Origin: JBMNGH01 sp050949725
GTDB lineage: Bacteria > Bacillota > Thermosediminibacteria > Thermosediminibacterales > Tepidanaerobacteraceae
Assembly: GCA_050949725.1 (NCBI GenBank)
Contig: JBMNGH010000002.1
Span: 88,368-152,367, forward strand
Reading direction: 5' to 3'
DNA length: 64,000 nucleotides
The translations under genes were made by a program, and so were the position numbers. The stretch's first letter is position 1; every line of letters begins with the position of its first letter. Below are positions 1 to 9,510 of the stretch, in pieces. Under the pieces are notes generated by a model. The model did no database searches. It was not told the origin of the DNA and saw nothing but the letters and a program-made list of their open reading frames with translations.

Positions 1-36
1 GTGACAATCCCAAGAAACGTCAGCACGGAGGGAAAA

Positions 37-852
37 ATGAAAATTGATTTACACATACACACGACGTATTCCGATGGCCTCTTGACCCCTGCACAGGTTG
101 TACAAAAAGCACGACAATTAAATCTAAGATTTATAGCCATAACTGATCACGATACTACAGAGGGTATACCAGAAGCACTTGAAGAAGCTAAAAAGAATAA
201 TAACCTGGAAGTTATACCGGGTATAGAAATAAATACCGATTATAAAAATGAGGAGGTTCATATTCTCGGATATTATGTGGATTACAGCGGAAATTATCTA
301 AAAAAAGCTCTTGAGCACATGCAGTCGAGTAGGCTCAAAAGAGCAAAACTCATCACTGAAAAGCTAAACTTACTTGGTTTAAATATTAATCTTGAAGAAG
401 TTATGAATAAGGCCTCTGGCCCTTCAATAGGAAGACCTCATATAGCGGCTGCATTGGTTGAGAAAGGGTTTTCAGAATCTCTACAGGATGCGTTTGATAA
501 ATACCTGAACAGGGGTAGACCTGCATACGTTCCGAGAGAAAGGCTGACGCCATTTGAAGCTGTGGATTTAGTATTGAACAGTTCAGGCATACCTATCCTT
601 GCACATCCCGGTCTTATAAAAAACCAGAATATTATAGGTGAGCTAATACAATATGGCATTAAAGGTCTTGAAGTTTACCATAAAGAACATTCAAGGCTTC
701 AGACAAAGCACTACATCAATGTTGCAAAGCATCATAGTTTGCTTATGACAGGAGGTTCTGATTGTCATGGAAGAGAACCACTTCTTTTGGGGACTTTGGA
801 TATTCCTGTGGAATTTGTGTTGAAACTAAAAAGGAAAAAAGGCCTTATATGA
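37..852 (+). CDS. PHP-domain metal-dependent phosphoesterase
   Basis: A 271-aa protein of the PHP family (DNA polymerase III alpha-like / YciV-type phosphoesterases). The N-terminus has the metal-binding HIH (H6, H8) and SDG pattern, followed by ITDHD, a PGIEI strand, a central AHPG and a C-terminal GSDCHG, which are the ligands expected for a multi-metal PHP active site. RNase AM (trpH/YciV) is the closest characterised type, with RNA 5' ends or 3',5'-phosphorylated nucleotides as possible substrates; the substrate here is not proven. The ATG at 37 is preferred to the GTG at 1 because GGAGGG at 27-32 sits directly upstream. The gene is therefore complete despite its position at the window edge. 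Confidence 0.85.
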   Translation: MKIDLHIHTTYSDGLLTPAQVVQKARQLNLRFIAITDHDTTEGIPEALEEAKKNNNLEVIPGIEINTDYKNEEVHILGYYVDYSGNYLKKALEHMQSSRLKRAKLITEKLNLLGLNINLEEVMNKASGPSIGRPHIAAALVEKGFSESLQDAFDKYLNRGRPAYVPRERLTPFEAVDLVLNSSGIPILAHPGLIKNQNIIGELIQYGIKGLEVYHKEHSRLQTKHYINVAKHHSLLMTGGSDCHGREPLLLGTLDIPVEFVLKLKRKKGLI

Positions 853-870
853 ACTTTGATGATTTATTAG

Positions 871-915
871 TAATAAGTGAACAGATAATAAGTGAACAGA
901 TAATAAGTGAACAGA
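871..915. repeat. Three tandem 15-bp repeats
   Basis: The unit TAATAAGTGAACAGA occurs three times head to tail with no mismatch, just after the PHP gene and before the hairpin at 931-960. The function is unknown; it may be replication slippage. Confidence 0.9.
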
Positions 916-930
916 TGTTTTAGTGTATAC

Positions 931-960
931 AATAATCCAATTTTGACAAATTGGATTATT
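931..960 (+). terminator. Hairpin downstream of the PHP gene
   Basis: A perfect 13-bp stem (AATAATCCAATTT pairing with AAATTGGATTATT) has a 4-nt loop. Only a short TCTTTT follows, so it is a plausible but weak intrinsic terminator of the PHP gene; the symmetric AT-rich arms could act on either strand. Confidence 0.6.
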
Positions 961-980
961 TCTTTTGAAACAACAAGGTT

Positions 981-1030
981 CCCGGGCCCCAACAGCAATC
1001 TTTGATTGCGTTATCGGGTGTGGTTTTTTT
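981..1030 (+). terminator. Terminator-like hairpin upstream of the GntR gene
   Basis: GCAATC-TTT-GATTGC forms the core, extended by AAC/GTT across a bulged A and by flanking C-rich/G-rich arms. A run of seven T ends at 1030. It could finish read-through from the PHP gene or act as a leader attenuator for the downstream regulator/kor operon. Confidence 0.5.
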
Positions 1031-1091
1031 TAATCTTATGCAGGACTTTCACGTAATGTGTAGAATATTATATACTGTAAAAAGGACTAAT

Positions 1092-1109
1092 TGGTACCCG
1101 AGCATACCA
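1092..1109. promoter_or_regulatory. Candidate operator (inverted repeat) before the GntR gene
   Basis: TGGTA-N8-TACCA lies 20 nt upstream of the regulator's start codon, overlapping its leader. Dyads of this kind are typical GntR-family operators, so autoregulation is a reasonable inference. A second copy was not found near korD. Confidence 0.35.
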
Positions 1110-1128
1110 CAATAGGAGATGTACATTA

Positions 1129-2076
1129 ATGATTGGTTTTACCGCAGACAAAACCCCCTTATATGTACAAGTAAAGAACTATATATACAAGATGATCGTC
1201 GATGATATTTGGCCAGTAGGCTTCAAATTGCCCCCCGAAAGGGAGCTTGCAAAAGAATTGGATGTAAGCCGCAAAACAGTTAACCTTGCTTATAAAGAAT
1301 TAGAAAAGGAAGGTTTTTTATCATCTCATCAAGGGAAGGGTACTTTTGTCATAGATAAACCTTTGAACATCAAGGAAGGAAAAATTGATAAGCTGGCCTC
1401 TTTAGTAGATGATGCGATTGAAAAGTCGTTCCAACTAGGAATTGAAGAAGAGGAATTTTTGGATTTATGCAAAGCTAGAATAAAAGAATATTCAAAGAGC
1501 TTAAAAGAACTTAAGTTAATACTTATAGAATGTAATAAAGAACAATTAGACTACTTTTGCAGGGAGCTGGAAATAAGCGCCGAAGTTAATATTGTTCCTA
1601 TCCTGCTTCAAGACTTTAAGCGCAACGCAGAACAAATTAATCAAAAGATAAATTCCTCTGATTTTGTCGTTACAACCGTATTTCATATCGATGAGGTTAG
1701 CAAGCTTCTCAATGATAAAATAGAAATAATACCAATCTCTTTACATCCCCAGCTTGAGAGCATCATAAAGATTGCTAGGATAGATCCCGAATCAACTATA
1801 GGTATTTTATCAATATCTGAAAACTTTGCATTAAAAGTAAAAAACTCTCTAAAAGACTCAGGTATGAAATTCAAGAACATATCAGTATCTGTTGCTACGA
1901 GGCCGGAAAGCATCAAAAAATATATTCAAAATCTTGATGTAATCATAGTATCACCGAGCAGAAAAAAAGATGTTTTACCTTTTATAAAACAAACTCAAGA
2001 AGTAATTGAATTTATTTTTGTTCCCGATGTGGGATCAATAAATCTATTAAAATCTGTTCTAATTAAAAAACATTAA
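1129..2076 (+). CDS. GntR-family transcriptional regulator
   Basis: 315 aa. Residues about 8-78 form a GntR winged helix-turn-helix: a YVQVKNYI start, the PPERELAKELDVSRKTVNLAYKEL recognition region in two parts, and a GKGTFV wing. The remaining 230 residues are not a recognisable FadR (FCD), HutC/UTRA or aminotransferase (MocR) domain. They alternate beta strands and helices like a small-molecule-binding alpha/beta fold, with a repeated pattern of ILIE/VVTT/IIVSP strands. The gene is followed after 19 bp by korDABC on the same strand, so it probably controls 2-oxoacid oxidation together with its own expression. The effector is unknown. A GGAG sits upstream of the ATG. Confidence 0.8.
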   Translation: MIGFTADKTPLYVQVKNYIYKMIVDDIWPVGFKLPPERELAKELDVSRKTVNLAYKELEKEGFLSSHQGKGTFVIDKPLNIKEGKIDKLASLVDDAIEKSFQLGIEEEEFLDLCKARIKEYSKSLKELKLILIECNKEQLDYFCRELEISAEVNIVPILLQDFKRNAEQINQKINSSDFVVTTVFHIDEVSKLLNDKIEIIPISLHPQLESIIKIARIDPESTIGILSISENFALKVKNSLKDSGMKFKNISVSVATRPESIKKYIQNLDVIIVSPSRKKDVLPFIKQTQEVIEFIFVPDVGSINLLKSVLIKKH

Positions 2077-2095
2077 TTGAAACAGGGGTGATGAA

Positions 2096-2305
2096 GTGTC
2101 AGGAAAGGCGTTTATGATCAGTATCGATGAAAAGATTTGCAAAAAGTGTGGGATTTGCATATCTTTTTGTCCCAGGAATGTGTTTGCATCTAGCTCAGGG
2201 ATGCCGGTAGTCACACATCCTGAAAACTGTACCGGCTGTAAGCTTTGTGAACTTAGATGCCCGGATTACGCCATAGTTATTGGAGGTGAACTAGTTGGCA
2301 AATAA
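2096..2305 (+). CDS. korD: 2-oxoacid:ferredoxin oxidoreductase, delta (ferredoxin) subunit
   Basis: A 69-aa protein with two 4Fe-4S motifs: Cys15/18/21/25 and Cys45/48/51/55, each CxxCxxC with a distal CP. This is the small ferredoxin-like delta subunit that passes electrons from the TPP-containing core to soluble ferredoxin. The start is GTG at 2096, with AGGGGTG just upstream. It overlaps the alpha-subunit gene by 11 bp, so the two are translationally coupled. Order delta-alpha-beta-gamma is the usual 2-oxoglutarate/branched 2-oxoacid (KOR) arrangement. Confidence 0.9.
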   Translation: MSGKAFMISIDEKICKKCGICISFCPRNVFASSSGMPVVTHPENCTGCKLCELRCPDYAIVIGGELVGK

Positions 2306-3440
2306 AGCAATACTGATGCAGGGAAACGAGGCTTGTGTTGAAGGGGCACTGGCTGCTGGCATGAAATTTTATGCCGGATATCCTATAACCCCGTCCACAG
2401 AAATCGCTGAGCTTTCTGCAGAAAGGCTTCCTCAAATTGGTGGAAAGTTTATTCAAATGGAAGATGAAATAGCTAGCATGGGTGCAGTGATCGGAGCTTC
2501 CTTGGCAGGTTTAAAGTCTATGACTGCTACCAGCGGTCCCGGTTTTTCTCTTAAACAAGAGAATTTGGGTTTTGCATGCATCGCAGAAGTACCTTGTGTC
2601 ATTGTAAATGTCCAAAGGGGAGGACCGAGCACCGGCCTGCCGACATTACCTTCTCAAGCAGATGTGATGCAGGCATGTTGGGGCGCTCATGGCGATCATC
2701 CTATTATCGCCCTATCGCCGTCGTACGTAAAAGAAGTGTACGAAATGACGATACGCGCTTTCAATTTGTCAGAAAAATACAGGGTTCCTTGTATATTGTT
2801 AATGGACGAAGTCGTAGCTCATATGCGCGAAAGAGTTGAACTGGATGAAAATTGTTGTGTACAAATAATCAATAGAAAAAAACCGGATCTCTCAATTAAA
2901 GACTATAAACCTTTTATGGATTATGATAGGGATAAAATTCCCCCTATGGCTTGTTTTGGTGATGGGATACCTTTCCATGTGACAGGTCTTGTACATGATG
3001 TCACAGGTTTTCCGTCTACTAACCCCTGTGTTGCTGAAAATTTAATAGATAGGCTAATGAAAAAGGTGTACGATAATCTAGAAGATATTGTCGATTATGA
3101 AATGTATCAAACTGAAGATGCAGAAACCATTATAGTATCGTTCGGATGCACTGCGAGATCTACTTTAAGAGCAGTAAACTTATTGAGAAAAGATGGGGTA
3201 AAGGTTGGGGCCCTTAGGCTGAAGACCATATGGCCTTTTGCAGATAAGGCAATACAAGAATTGAACGGCTCTGTTAAAAGTATAATCGTAGCTGAGATGA
3301 ACTATGGTCAGCTTATCCATAGGGTAAAGGCTTCCGCTAAGAATAAATTCAATATTTTTGGGCTTAACAAATTCAATGGAGAGATGATAACCCCTGACGA
3401 AGTGATTGCCAAGGTAAGAGAGGTGTTAAACAATGCGTGA
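2295..3440 (+). CDS. korA: 2-oxoacid:ferredoxin oxidoreductase, alpha subunit
   Basis: 381 aa. Converts a 2-oxoacid plus CoA to the acyl-CoA, CO2 and reduced ferredoxin. It carries the pyrimidine-binding domain of the family: GNEACVEGALAAG near the N-terminus, YPITPSTEI, the catalytic-side QMEDEIA, and ATSGPGFSL. Domain II is the transketolase-C-like region near residues 240-370. The start codon is TTG at 2295 with GGAGGTGA directly upstream, which also lies inside the end of korD. The overlap with korB is 8 bp. Substrate (2-oxoglutarate versus branched-chain 2-oxoacids) cannot be decided by eye; a 2-oxoglutarate enzyme would feed succinyl-CoA to the mutase cluster 4 kb downstream. Confidence 0.9.
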   Translation: MANKAILMQGNEACVEGALAAGMKFYAGYPITPSTEIAELSAERLPQIGGKFIQMEDEIASMGAVIGASLAGLKSMTATSGPGFSLKQENLGFACIAEVPCVIVNVQRGGPSTGLPTLPSQADVMQACWGAHGDHPIIALSPSYVKEVYEMTIRAFNLSEKYRVPCILLMDEVVAHMRERVELDENCCVQIINRKKPDLSIKDYKPFMDYDRDKIPPMACFGDGIPFHVTGLVHDVTGFPSTNPCVAENLIDRLMKKVYDNLEDIVDYEMYQTEDAETIIVSFGCTARSTLRAVNLLRKDGVKVGALRLKTIWPFADKAIQELNGSVKSIIVAEMNYGQLIHRVKASAKNKFNIFGLNKFNGEMITPDEVIAKVREVLNNA

Positions 3441-4254
3441 AAGTTTACAAAAGTATTTCAGGATGGAGAAATTGCCTCATATCTGGTGTCCCGGATGTGG
3501 TCATGGAATAATCACAGGCTCTGTTGTTCGTGCGATAGACAATCTTGAGCTTGATCAGAAAAGAATTTGTATTGTGTCAGGGATTGGATGTTCTTCCAGA
3601 GCACCGGGTTATTTAAATTTTAACACCTTGCATACAACTCATGGAAGAGCATTGGCTTTTGCGACAGGAATTAAGCTTGCTAGGCCGGATCTTAAAGTGA
3701 TTGTCTTGACAGGTGACGGAGACTGTTCTGCTATTGGCGGAAACCACTTTATCCATGCTTGCAGAAGGAATATCGATTTAACAACAATAGTGTTCAACAA
3801 TAATATTTACGGAATGACCAGTGGACAGTATTCTCCAATGACACCTAAAGGCGCTTATGCAACAACCGCTCCATATGGTAATATCGATAGAAATTTTGAT
3901 TTATGTAGTTTGGCTCAATCTGCAGGTGCCACGTATGTGGGACGCGGAACGGTATACCATGTTCCACAGCTTATAAAACTAGTCGAAAAAGCGTTGCAAC
4001 ATAAGGGTTTTTCGTTTATCGAGGTTATGAGTATATGTCCAACCTATTTTGGCAGAAAAAATAAACTTGGTACCCCTGTCAAAATGATGGAAATGTTACG
4101 CGATAATTGTGTTCCAGTTAAATCTGCCGAAAGACTTTCTAAACAGGAATTACAGAACAAGGTTATAATAGGAGAATTCTATCAAGAACAAGCTCCTGAA
4201 TATACGGAAGAATACGATAGAATTATTCAAATGGCACAGGAGGGAGTTAAATGA
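3433..4254 (+). CDS. korB: 2-oxoacid:ferredoxin oxidoreductase, beta (TPP-binding) subunit
   Basis: 273 aa. Thiamine-diphosphate subunit: WCPGCGHG at residues 18-25 and the TPP/Mg motif GDGD (94-97) ending in FNNNIYGMTSGQ (121-131). Length and motifs match the short KorB class, which depends on a separate delta subunit for its iron-sulfur clusters. It overlaps korA by 8 bp and korC by 4 bp (ATGA), so all four subunits should be made stoichiometrically from one mRNA. Confidence 0.92.
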   Translation: MRESLQKYFRMEKLPHIWCPGCGHGIITGSVVRAIDNLELDQKRICIVSGIGCSSRAPGYLNFNTLHTTHGRALAFATGIKLARPDLKVIVLTGDGDCSAIGGNHFIHACRRNIDLTTIVFNNNIYGMTSGQYSPMTPKGAYATTAPYGNIDRNFDLCSLAQSAGATYVGRGTVYHVPQLIKLVEKALQHKGFSFIEVMSICPTYFGRKNKLGTPVKMMEMLRDNCVPVKSAERLSKQELQNKVIIGEFYQEQAPEYTEEYDRIIQMAQEGVK

Positions 4255-4796
4255 AGAATTACACAGAGCTGAGATTGAGTGGTTCAGGAGGCCAAGGCCT
4301 GATACTTGCTGGTATAATCCTGGCTGAAGCTGCCATTCTAGACGGTAAAAATGCCGTACAATCGCAATCTTACGGCCCTGAAGCGAGAGGAGGTGCGAGC
4401 AGGGCTGAAGTGATAGTCAGCGATGAGGACATAGATTACCCTAAAGTGACTAATCCCGATGTGCTTTTAGCCCTTACTGAAGAAGCATTGAAAAAATACA
4501 TGGTTAATTTAGCAAAAGAAAGCTTAATAATAATCGACTCTAGTATCGATAAACCACATACAACCGCAAAGGTTTTAAAGGTTCCAATTCTAGATACAGC
4601 CCAAAATGTTGTTGGGAAAATAATAGTAGCAAATATAGTGGCTCTCGGTGTTGTGACAGCAGTTACAGGTGTTGTTTCAAAAGAATCTATCGAAAAGGCC
4701 GTAATGGAAAAGGTCCCCAAAGGGACGGAAGAGCTCAATAAAAAGGCCTTATTTGAAGGCTTTAAACTAGGCGAAAACTATAGCCTTTATTTATGA
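4251..4796 (+). CDS. korC: 2-oxoacid:ferredoxin oxidoreductase, gamma subunit
   Basis: 181 aa. The gamma domain of the POR/KOR family, which closes over the CoA site. It starts with the family GSGGQGLILAG signature (residues 11-21) and has YGPEARGGASRAEV at about 44-57. It overlaps korB by ATGA and is the last gene of the operon. No convincing hairpin with a T-run follows in the 276 bp before the next gene. Confidence 0.92.
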   Translation: MKNYTELRLSGSGGQGLILAGIILAEAAILDGKNAVQSQSYGPEARGGASRAEVIVSDEDIDYPKVTNPDVLLALTEEALKKYMVNLAKESLIIIDSSIDKPHTTAKVLKVPILDTAQNVVGKIIVANIVALGVVTAVTGVVSKESIEKAVMEKVPKGTEELNKKALFEGFKLGENYSLYL

Positions 4797-5072
4797 AAAA
4801 TCTTTTATAGGCGCAAGACCCGCCGATAAAGTAAGTATTACCATTATTAGGAGTATAACTGCTGAGATAATGACCAATAGTTTAGATTAATTGAAGGTTT
4901 TATTTGCAATAGTAATACATAACACTTGAACGACCATTTATTATAAAACCCTTAAAATTTTTATTAATGATTATTCCCATTTATGTTGTATGGCGGGTTA
5001 ATCATGATATCAAAACAAATGTATTTTGTGGTATACTATTAAATAAAAATTTTAAGGAGGTAGATTTTTCAC

Positions 5073-6317
5073 ATGGCCAAAACTATAAGTTCATTTGAAA
5101 TTGTTCAACAAGAGATCAAAAAGGCATGTGACAAACTTGACCTAGGAAATTCAATTTATGAGGTCTTAAAAGAACCTGAAAGAGTATTGGTCGTTTCAAT
5201 TCCTGTAAAGATGGACGATGGCAGCACAAAAACTTTTATAGGCTATCGTTCTCAGCACAGTACTGTTATAGGACCTGCAAAAGGTGGTGTCAGATTCCAT
5301 CCTAATGTTAACCTCGATGAGGTGAAAGCACTTTCAACATGGATGACATTTAAGTGTTCTGTTGTAGGCATTCCCTATGGAGGAGGCAAGGGAGGTGTTG
5401 TTTGTAATCCTAAAGAGCTTTCAAGCGGAGAGCTGGAAAGATTGAGCAGAGGTTATTTTAGTGCTATCGAACCGATAATAGGGCCTAACAAAGATATTCC
5501 TGCACCAGATGTATATACGAATGCCCAGGTGATGGCATGGTTCATGGATGAATACAGCAGCTCACAAGGGTATAGTGTACCCGGAATCGTAACAGGAAAG
5601 CCGCTTGCCATCGGAGGATCTCTCGGCAGACGAGAGGCCACAGGCCGCGGCGTATCAATAATAATCCGCGAAGCGGCTAAAAAAATAGGGCTTGACTTGA
5701 CTAAGACAACTGCTGCGGTTCAAGGTTTTGGCAATGTGGGAAGCATAGCTGCAAGGTTGTTACATGAATTGGGTTGCAAAATAGTGGCAATAAGCGATTC
5801 TCGTGGAGGGATATATGATCCCAACGGCATAAACCCTGAAAAAGCACTCAAGTATAAGAAAGAAAATAACGCTATCAAAGGGCTATCAGGAACGGACATA
5901 ACAAATGACCAATTACTTGAATTGGATGTGGATATTTTAGTTCCTGCTGCACTTGAAAACGTCATAACCGATAAGAACGCTCAAAACATTAAAGCGAGTA
6001 TTATAGCTGAAGCTGCAAACGGTCCTATTACACCGGAAGCTGACTTGGTTTTAAACGGCAAGGGATACCACGTTATACCAGATATCTTATGTAATGCAGG
6101 TGGTGTTACAGTTTCTTACTTTGAATGGATACAAAATCTCATGAACTTTTACTGGACAGAGGAGGAGGTAAATCAGAGGTTAGAACAGCTCATGGTAAAG
6201 GCGTTCAAAGAAGTATTTGATATGAGTGAACAGTACAAAGTTAGTTTAAGAGAAGCAGCTTATTTAGTATCGATAAAACGCATAGCCGATGCTTTAAAAG
6301 CAAGAGGTAGAGTATGA
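5073..6317 (+). CDS. gdhA: Glu/Leu/Phe/Val dehydrogenase (probable glutamate dehydrogenase)
   Basis: 414 aa. Catalyses reversible oxidative deamination of glutamate (or another amino acid) to the 2-oxoacid, feeding 2-oxoglutarate to the Kor enzyme encoded just upstream. It has the substrate-binding PAKGGVRFHP, the GGGKGGV loop with the catalytic Lys, PAPDVYTN, and a Rossmann GFGNVGS for NAD(P). Length matches the hexameric clostridial GDH class. AAGGAGG precedes the ATG, and a TATACT -10-like box lies at 5032-5037. It stands alone, with an independent promoter likely. Confidence 0.9.
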   Translation: MAKTISSFEIVQQEIKKACDKLDLGNSIYEVLKEPERVLVVSIPVKMDDGSTKTFIGYRSQHSTVIGPAKGGVRFHPNVNLDEVKALSTWMTFKCSVVGIPYGGGKGGVVCNPKELSSGELERLSRGYFSAIEPIIGPNKDIPAPDVYTNAQVMAWFMDEYSSSQGYSVPGIVTGKPLAIGGSLGRREATGRGVSIIIREAAKKIGLDLTKTTAAVQGFGNVGSIAARLLHELGCKIVAISDSRGGIYDPNGINPEKALKYKKENNAIKGLSGTDITNDQLLELDVDILVPAALENVITDKNAQNIKASIIAEAANGPITPEADLVLNGKGYHVIPDILCNAGGVTVSYFEWIQNLMNFYWTEEEVNQRLEQLMVKAFKEVFDMSEQYKVSLREAAYLVSIKRIADALKARGRV

Positions 6318-6369
6318 GAGAGATATGGTTTAAAGGTATTTTAAATAGTGACTAGATTGAAAACAGCCT

Positions 6370-6398
6370 TGAATTTGTATTAAATATATTGTATTCTT
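6370..6398 (+). promoter_or_regulatory. Putative sigma-A promoter of the methylmalonyl-CoA operon
   Basis: TTGAAT (6370-6375) and TATTCT (6393-6398) are separated by 17 bp. They lie in the 117-bp gap upstream of the mutase gene, in an AT-rich leader that ends in AGGAGGG. Confidence 0.5.
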
Positions 6399-6434
6399 AT
6401 AAAGATAGTTTTTTTGTAAAAAGGAGGGTTTAAT

Positions 6435-8114
6435 TTGTCGGAGAAGGATTCCCTCATGAATCTGGACGAAGAAAAGAGAAACTGGGAAAAAAACAAGCTT
6501 CAAAAGGTTTTAGAAAAATTTCCAGAAAGGCATAAAATTTTCTATACTGGTTCTAACATTGAGGTTAACCGTTTGTATACAGAATTAGATGTACAAGACA
6601 CAGATTATCTTACGGATCTTGGGTTTCCGGGAGAATATCCTTATACACGAGGTGTCCAGCCCACCGGTTATAGAGGGAGGCTCTGGACAATGAGGCAGTA
6701 TGCAGGATTTGGCACTGCCGAAGAGTCCAACCAGAGGTACAAATATCTCTTGTCCCAAGGTCAAACAGGGCTCAGCGTTGCCTTTGATTTGCCGACACAG
6801 ATAGGTTATGATTCGACTCACCCCCTGTCCCAGGGAGAAGTCGGCAAGGTTGGGGTGGCAATTGATTCGTTACAGGATATGGAAATCCTGTTTGACGGTA
6901 TTCCTCTTGACAAAGTCAGTACATCTATGACGATAAATGCACCTGCTTCAATATTGCTCGCCATGTATGTTGCAGTAGCAGAAAAACAAGACATTTCACC
7001 TGACAAACTATCAGGCACTATTCAGAACGATATATTAAAAGAGTACGCTGCCAGAGGCACATATATTTTTCCACCTGAACCATCCATGCGGTTAATAACT
7101 GATATCTTTGAGTTTTGTTCGGCAAACATGCCGAAGTGGAATACGATAAGTATAAGTGGATACCACATTAGAGAAGCAGGGGCAACTGCAGTACAAGAGG
7201 TTGCCTTTACTCTTGCAAACGGAATAGCATATGTTGAAGCGGCATTAAATTCAGGCCTAACCGTGGATGAGTTTGCACCGAGATTATCCTTTTTCTTTAA
7301 CGCACACAATGATTTGCTCGAGGAAATAGCCAAGTTTAGAGCGGCGAGAAGGCTTTGGGCAAGGATAATGAAAGATAGATTTGGTGCCAAAAATTCAAAA
7401 TCAATGAAGCTAAGATTCCATACACAAACAGGAGGCTCTACACTCACGGCACAGCAACCGGATAACAACATAGTACGTGTTGCGATCCAAGCACTTGCAG
7501 CGGTTCTTGGCGGAACTCAGTCCCTGCACACCAATTCCAGGGATGAAGCTCTTGCCCTTCCTTCAGAGGATTCTGTTCGGATAGCCCTGCGCACTCAACA
7601 AATTATTGCTTATGAAAGCGGTGTTACGGAAACCGTTGACCCGCTTGCGGGTTCATATTATATTGAATTCCTGACAAATAAAATAGAAGAAAAAGCAAGG
7701 GAATACATTGAAAAGATCGACGAGCTAGGTGGAGCAGTAAAAGCAATCGAAAAGGGATTTGTCCAGCAGGAAATACAGGATAGCGCATACAGGTACCAAA
7801 TGGAAATAGAGTCAGGAAGGCGTATTGTGGTTGGAGTAAATAAATTCCAAACTCAAGAGGAACCACCAAAAGATTTATTGAGAGTAGATCCCGAAGGAAG
7901 GAAGCTGCAGGAGAAAAAGCTGAAGGACCTAAAAGAATCTCGTGATAATATTCAAGTTAAAAATTCACTTGATACTCTTGCCCAAAAAGCCATGAAAAAT
8001 GATAATTTGGTACCCGAAATATTAAACTGTGTAAAAACGTACTGTACACTGGGAGAAATTTGCGACACGCTTCGGGATGTGTTTGGTGAATACAAGGCTT
8101 CTATTTCTATTTAA
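6435..8114 (+). CDS. mutA: Methylmalonyl-CoA mutase, large (catalytic) subunit
   Basis: 559 aa. Isomerises (R)-methylmalonyl-CoA and succinyl-CoA with adenosylcobalamin. This is the separate catalytic TIM-barrel subunit; the B12 domain is encoded by the next gene. RQYAGF has Tyr89 and the next motif reads SVAFDLPT. Tyr at the first site and Ala at the second are the methylmalonyl-CoA pattern, whereas isobutyryl- and 2-hydroxyisobutyryl-CoA mutases carry Phe or Ile and an Asp there (family knowledge). [13 protein letters not shown] and the SLHTNS..DEA motifs follow. The start is TTG at 6435, with AGGAGGG 7 nt upstream. It is the first gene of a nine-gene run on the same strand. Confidence 0.93.
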   Translation: MSEKDSLMNLDEEKRNWEKNKLQKVLEKFPERHKIFYTGSNIEVNRLYTELDVQDTDYLTDLGFPGEYPYTRGVQPTGYRGRLWTMRQYAGFGTAEESNQRYKYLLSQGQTGLSVAFDLPTQIGYDSTHPLSQGEVGKVGVAIDSLQDMEILFDGIPLDKVSTSMTINAPASILLAMYVAVAEKQDISPDKLSGTIQNDILKEYAARGTYIFPPEPSMRLITDIFEFCSANMPKWNTISISGYHIREAGATAVQEVAFTLANGIAYVEAALNSGLTVDEFAPRLSFFFNAHNDLLEEIAKFRAARRLWARIMKDRFGAKNSKSMKLRFHTQTGGSTLTAQQPDNNIVRVAIQALAAVLGGTQSLHTNSRDEALALPSEDSVRIALRTQQIIAYESGVTETVDPLAGSYYIEFLTNKIEEKAREYIEKIDELGGAVKAIEKGFVQQEIQDSAYRYQMEIESGRRIVVGVNKFQTQEEPPKDLLRVDPEGRKLQEKKLKDLKESRDNIQVKNSLDTLAQKAMKNDNLVPEILNCVKTYCTLGEICDTLRDVFGEYKASISI

Positions 8115-8130
8115 TGAGAGGTGACTATCA

Positions 8131-8529
8131 GTGAGCAAGACGATAAGAGTTCTTGTTGCAAAGCCGGGTCTAGACGGACATGACCGTGGTGCTAAGGTAA
8201 TAGCACGGGCTTTAAGAGATTCCGGCATGGAGGTAATATATACAGGTTTGAGGCAAACACCTGAGCAAATTGTAGAGGCAGCAATTCAAGAAGATGTTGA
8301 TGTAATCGGATTGTCAATACTATCCGGAGCACATAATCATCTTTTTCCTAAGATAAAACAACTGCTAGAAAAAAGGGATGCAGGTGATATTCTTGTAATC
8401 GGCGGAGGTGTGATCCCGGATGAAGACATTCCAGGTCTTAAAGCAGCAGGAATCAGCGAAATATTTACTCCGGGAACACCTACTAAAAAAATAGTCGAAT
8501 TCATCAAAAGTAATGTTCGGATAAATTGA
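8131..8529 (+). CDS. mutB: Methylmalonyl-CoA mutase, cobalamin-binding subunit
   Basis: 132 aa. A stand-alone B12-binding domain: D15-x-H17-x-x-G20 supplies the lower-axial histidine ('base-off/His-on' binding). SILSGAHNH and the GGG of VIGGGVI complete the nucleotide-loop pocket. It pairs with the catalytic subunit encoded 16 bp upstream. The start is GTG, after GAGGTGA. Length is standard for archaeal and Firmicutes split mutases. Confidence 0.93.
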   Translation: MSKTIRVLVAKPGLDGHDRGAKVIARALRDSGMEVIYTGLRQTPEQIVEAAIQEDVDVIGLSILSGAHNHLFPKIKQLLEKRDAGDILVIGGGVIPDEDIPGLKAAGISEIFTPGTPTKKIVEFIKSNVRIN

Positions 8530-8541
8530 AGGTGTGTTTAG

Positions 8542-9474
8542 ATGAACATTGAACAGCAGGTTCTTAGAGGTTGCAAGAGGAGTATTGCAAAAATCATTAC
8601 TATGGTCGAAGAACAATCTAGTGAGGCGACGGGCATCTTAAGTAATATTTATGAACATACAGGAAAAGCAAAAATAATTGGCATAACTGGCCCACCGGGC
8701 AGTGGTAAAAGCAGTATCGTCAATCAACTTACCAGACTATTGAGGTCTAAAAATAAAAAAGTCGGAATTATTGCTGTCGACCCTACAAGCCCGTTTACCG
8801 GAGGTGCATTGCTGGGTGACCGGGTTAGAATGCAAGAGCTTACACTTGATGAAGGCGTTTTTATTCGCAGTATGGGGAGCAGGGGGGCCCTTGGGGGCCT
8901 TTCTCGAGCCTCTTACGATGCTGCAAAAGTTATGGATGCGGCCGGGATGGACTATGTATTGATTGAAACAGTAGGCGTAGGTCAATCAGAGGTTGATATC
9001 GTAAAGTTAGCCGATATAGTTGTACTAGTCTTAATACCCGGAATGGGAGATGACATTCAGGCTATAAAAGCAGGCATAATGGAAATAGGCGACATTTTTG
9101 TTGTGAATAAAGCTGATAGAGACGGGGCAGCCATGCTTGTAAAAGAAATTGAAATGATGTTTGACCTTAACCTTGAGAAAACGAAGCATAGGCCGCCGGT
9201 TATCAAGACTATTGCCACTAGTGGAGAGGGAATACAGGATTTAGAGCATAGGTTAAATGATGTATGGAATTATTTGGTCACCAGTGATATCTTATATCAA
9301 AGAAGAAAAAACAGGGTAAGAAGTGAACTGTTTAACTTACTAAATGATAAGTTTTTAAAAATGCTTAAAAACACCTATTCAGACAAAATAGAAGAACTTA
9401 TAGACAATATAATCAATAAAAAACAAGATCCTTATTCTTCTGCGGAATCCATCTTTAAGGAAATATCATTATAA
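8542..9474 (+). CDS. meaB: MeaB-type GTPase, methylmalonyl-CoA mutase chaperone
   Basis: 310 aa. G3E P-loop GTPase that gates adenosylcobalamin delivery and protects or reactivates the mutase. Walker A GPPGSGKS spans residues 50-57. VDPTSPFTGGA and LGDRVRM are MeaB/ArgK switch motifs, ETVGVGQSE is the G3 region, and NKAD gives guanine specificity. The C-terminal helical arm (about 255-310) mediates dimerisation in the family. It lies 12 bp after the B12 subunit gene, the classic position. Older annotations call this family ArgK or LAO transport kinase. Confidence 0.92.
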   Translation: MNIEQQVLRGCKRSIAKIITMVEEQSSEATGILSNIYEHTGKAKIIGITGPPGSGKSSIVNQLTRLLRSKNKKVGIIAVDPTSPFTGGALLGDRVRMQELTLDEGVFIRSMGSRGALGGLSRASYDAAKVMDAAGMDYVLIETVGVGQSEVDIVKLADIVVLVLIPGMGDDIQAIKAGIMEIGDIFVVNKADRDGAAMLVKEIEMMFDLNLEKTKHRPPVIKTIATSGEGIQDLEHRLNDVWNYLVTSDILYQRRKNRVRSELFNLLNDKFLKMLKNTYSDKIEELIDNIINKKQDPYSSAESIFKEISL

Positions 9475-9510
9475 AATCAGATTAAATTTAAGTTAAGGGA
9501 GGGTTAAAAA

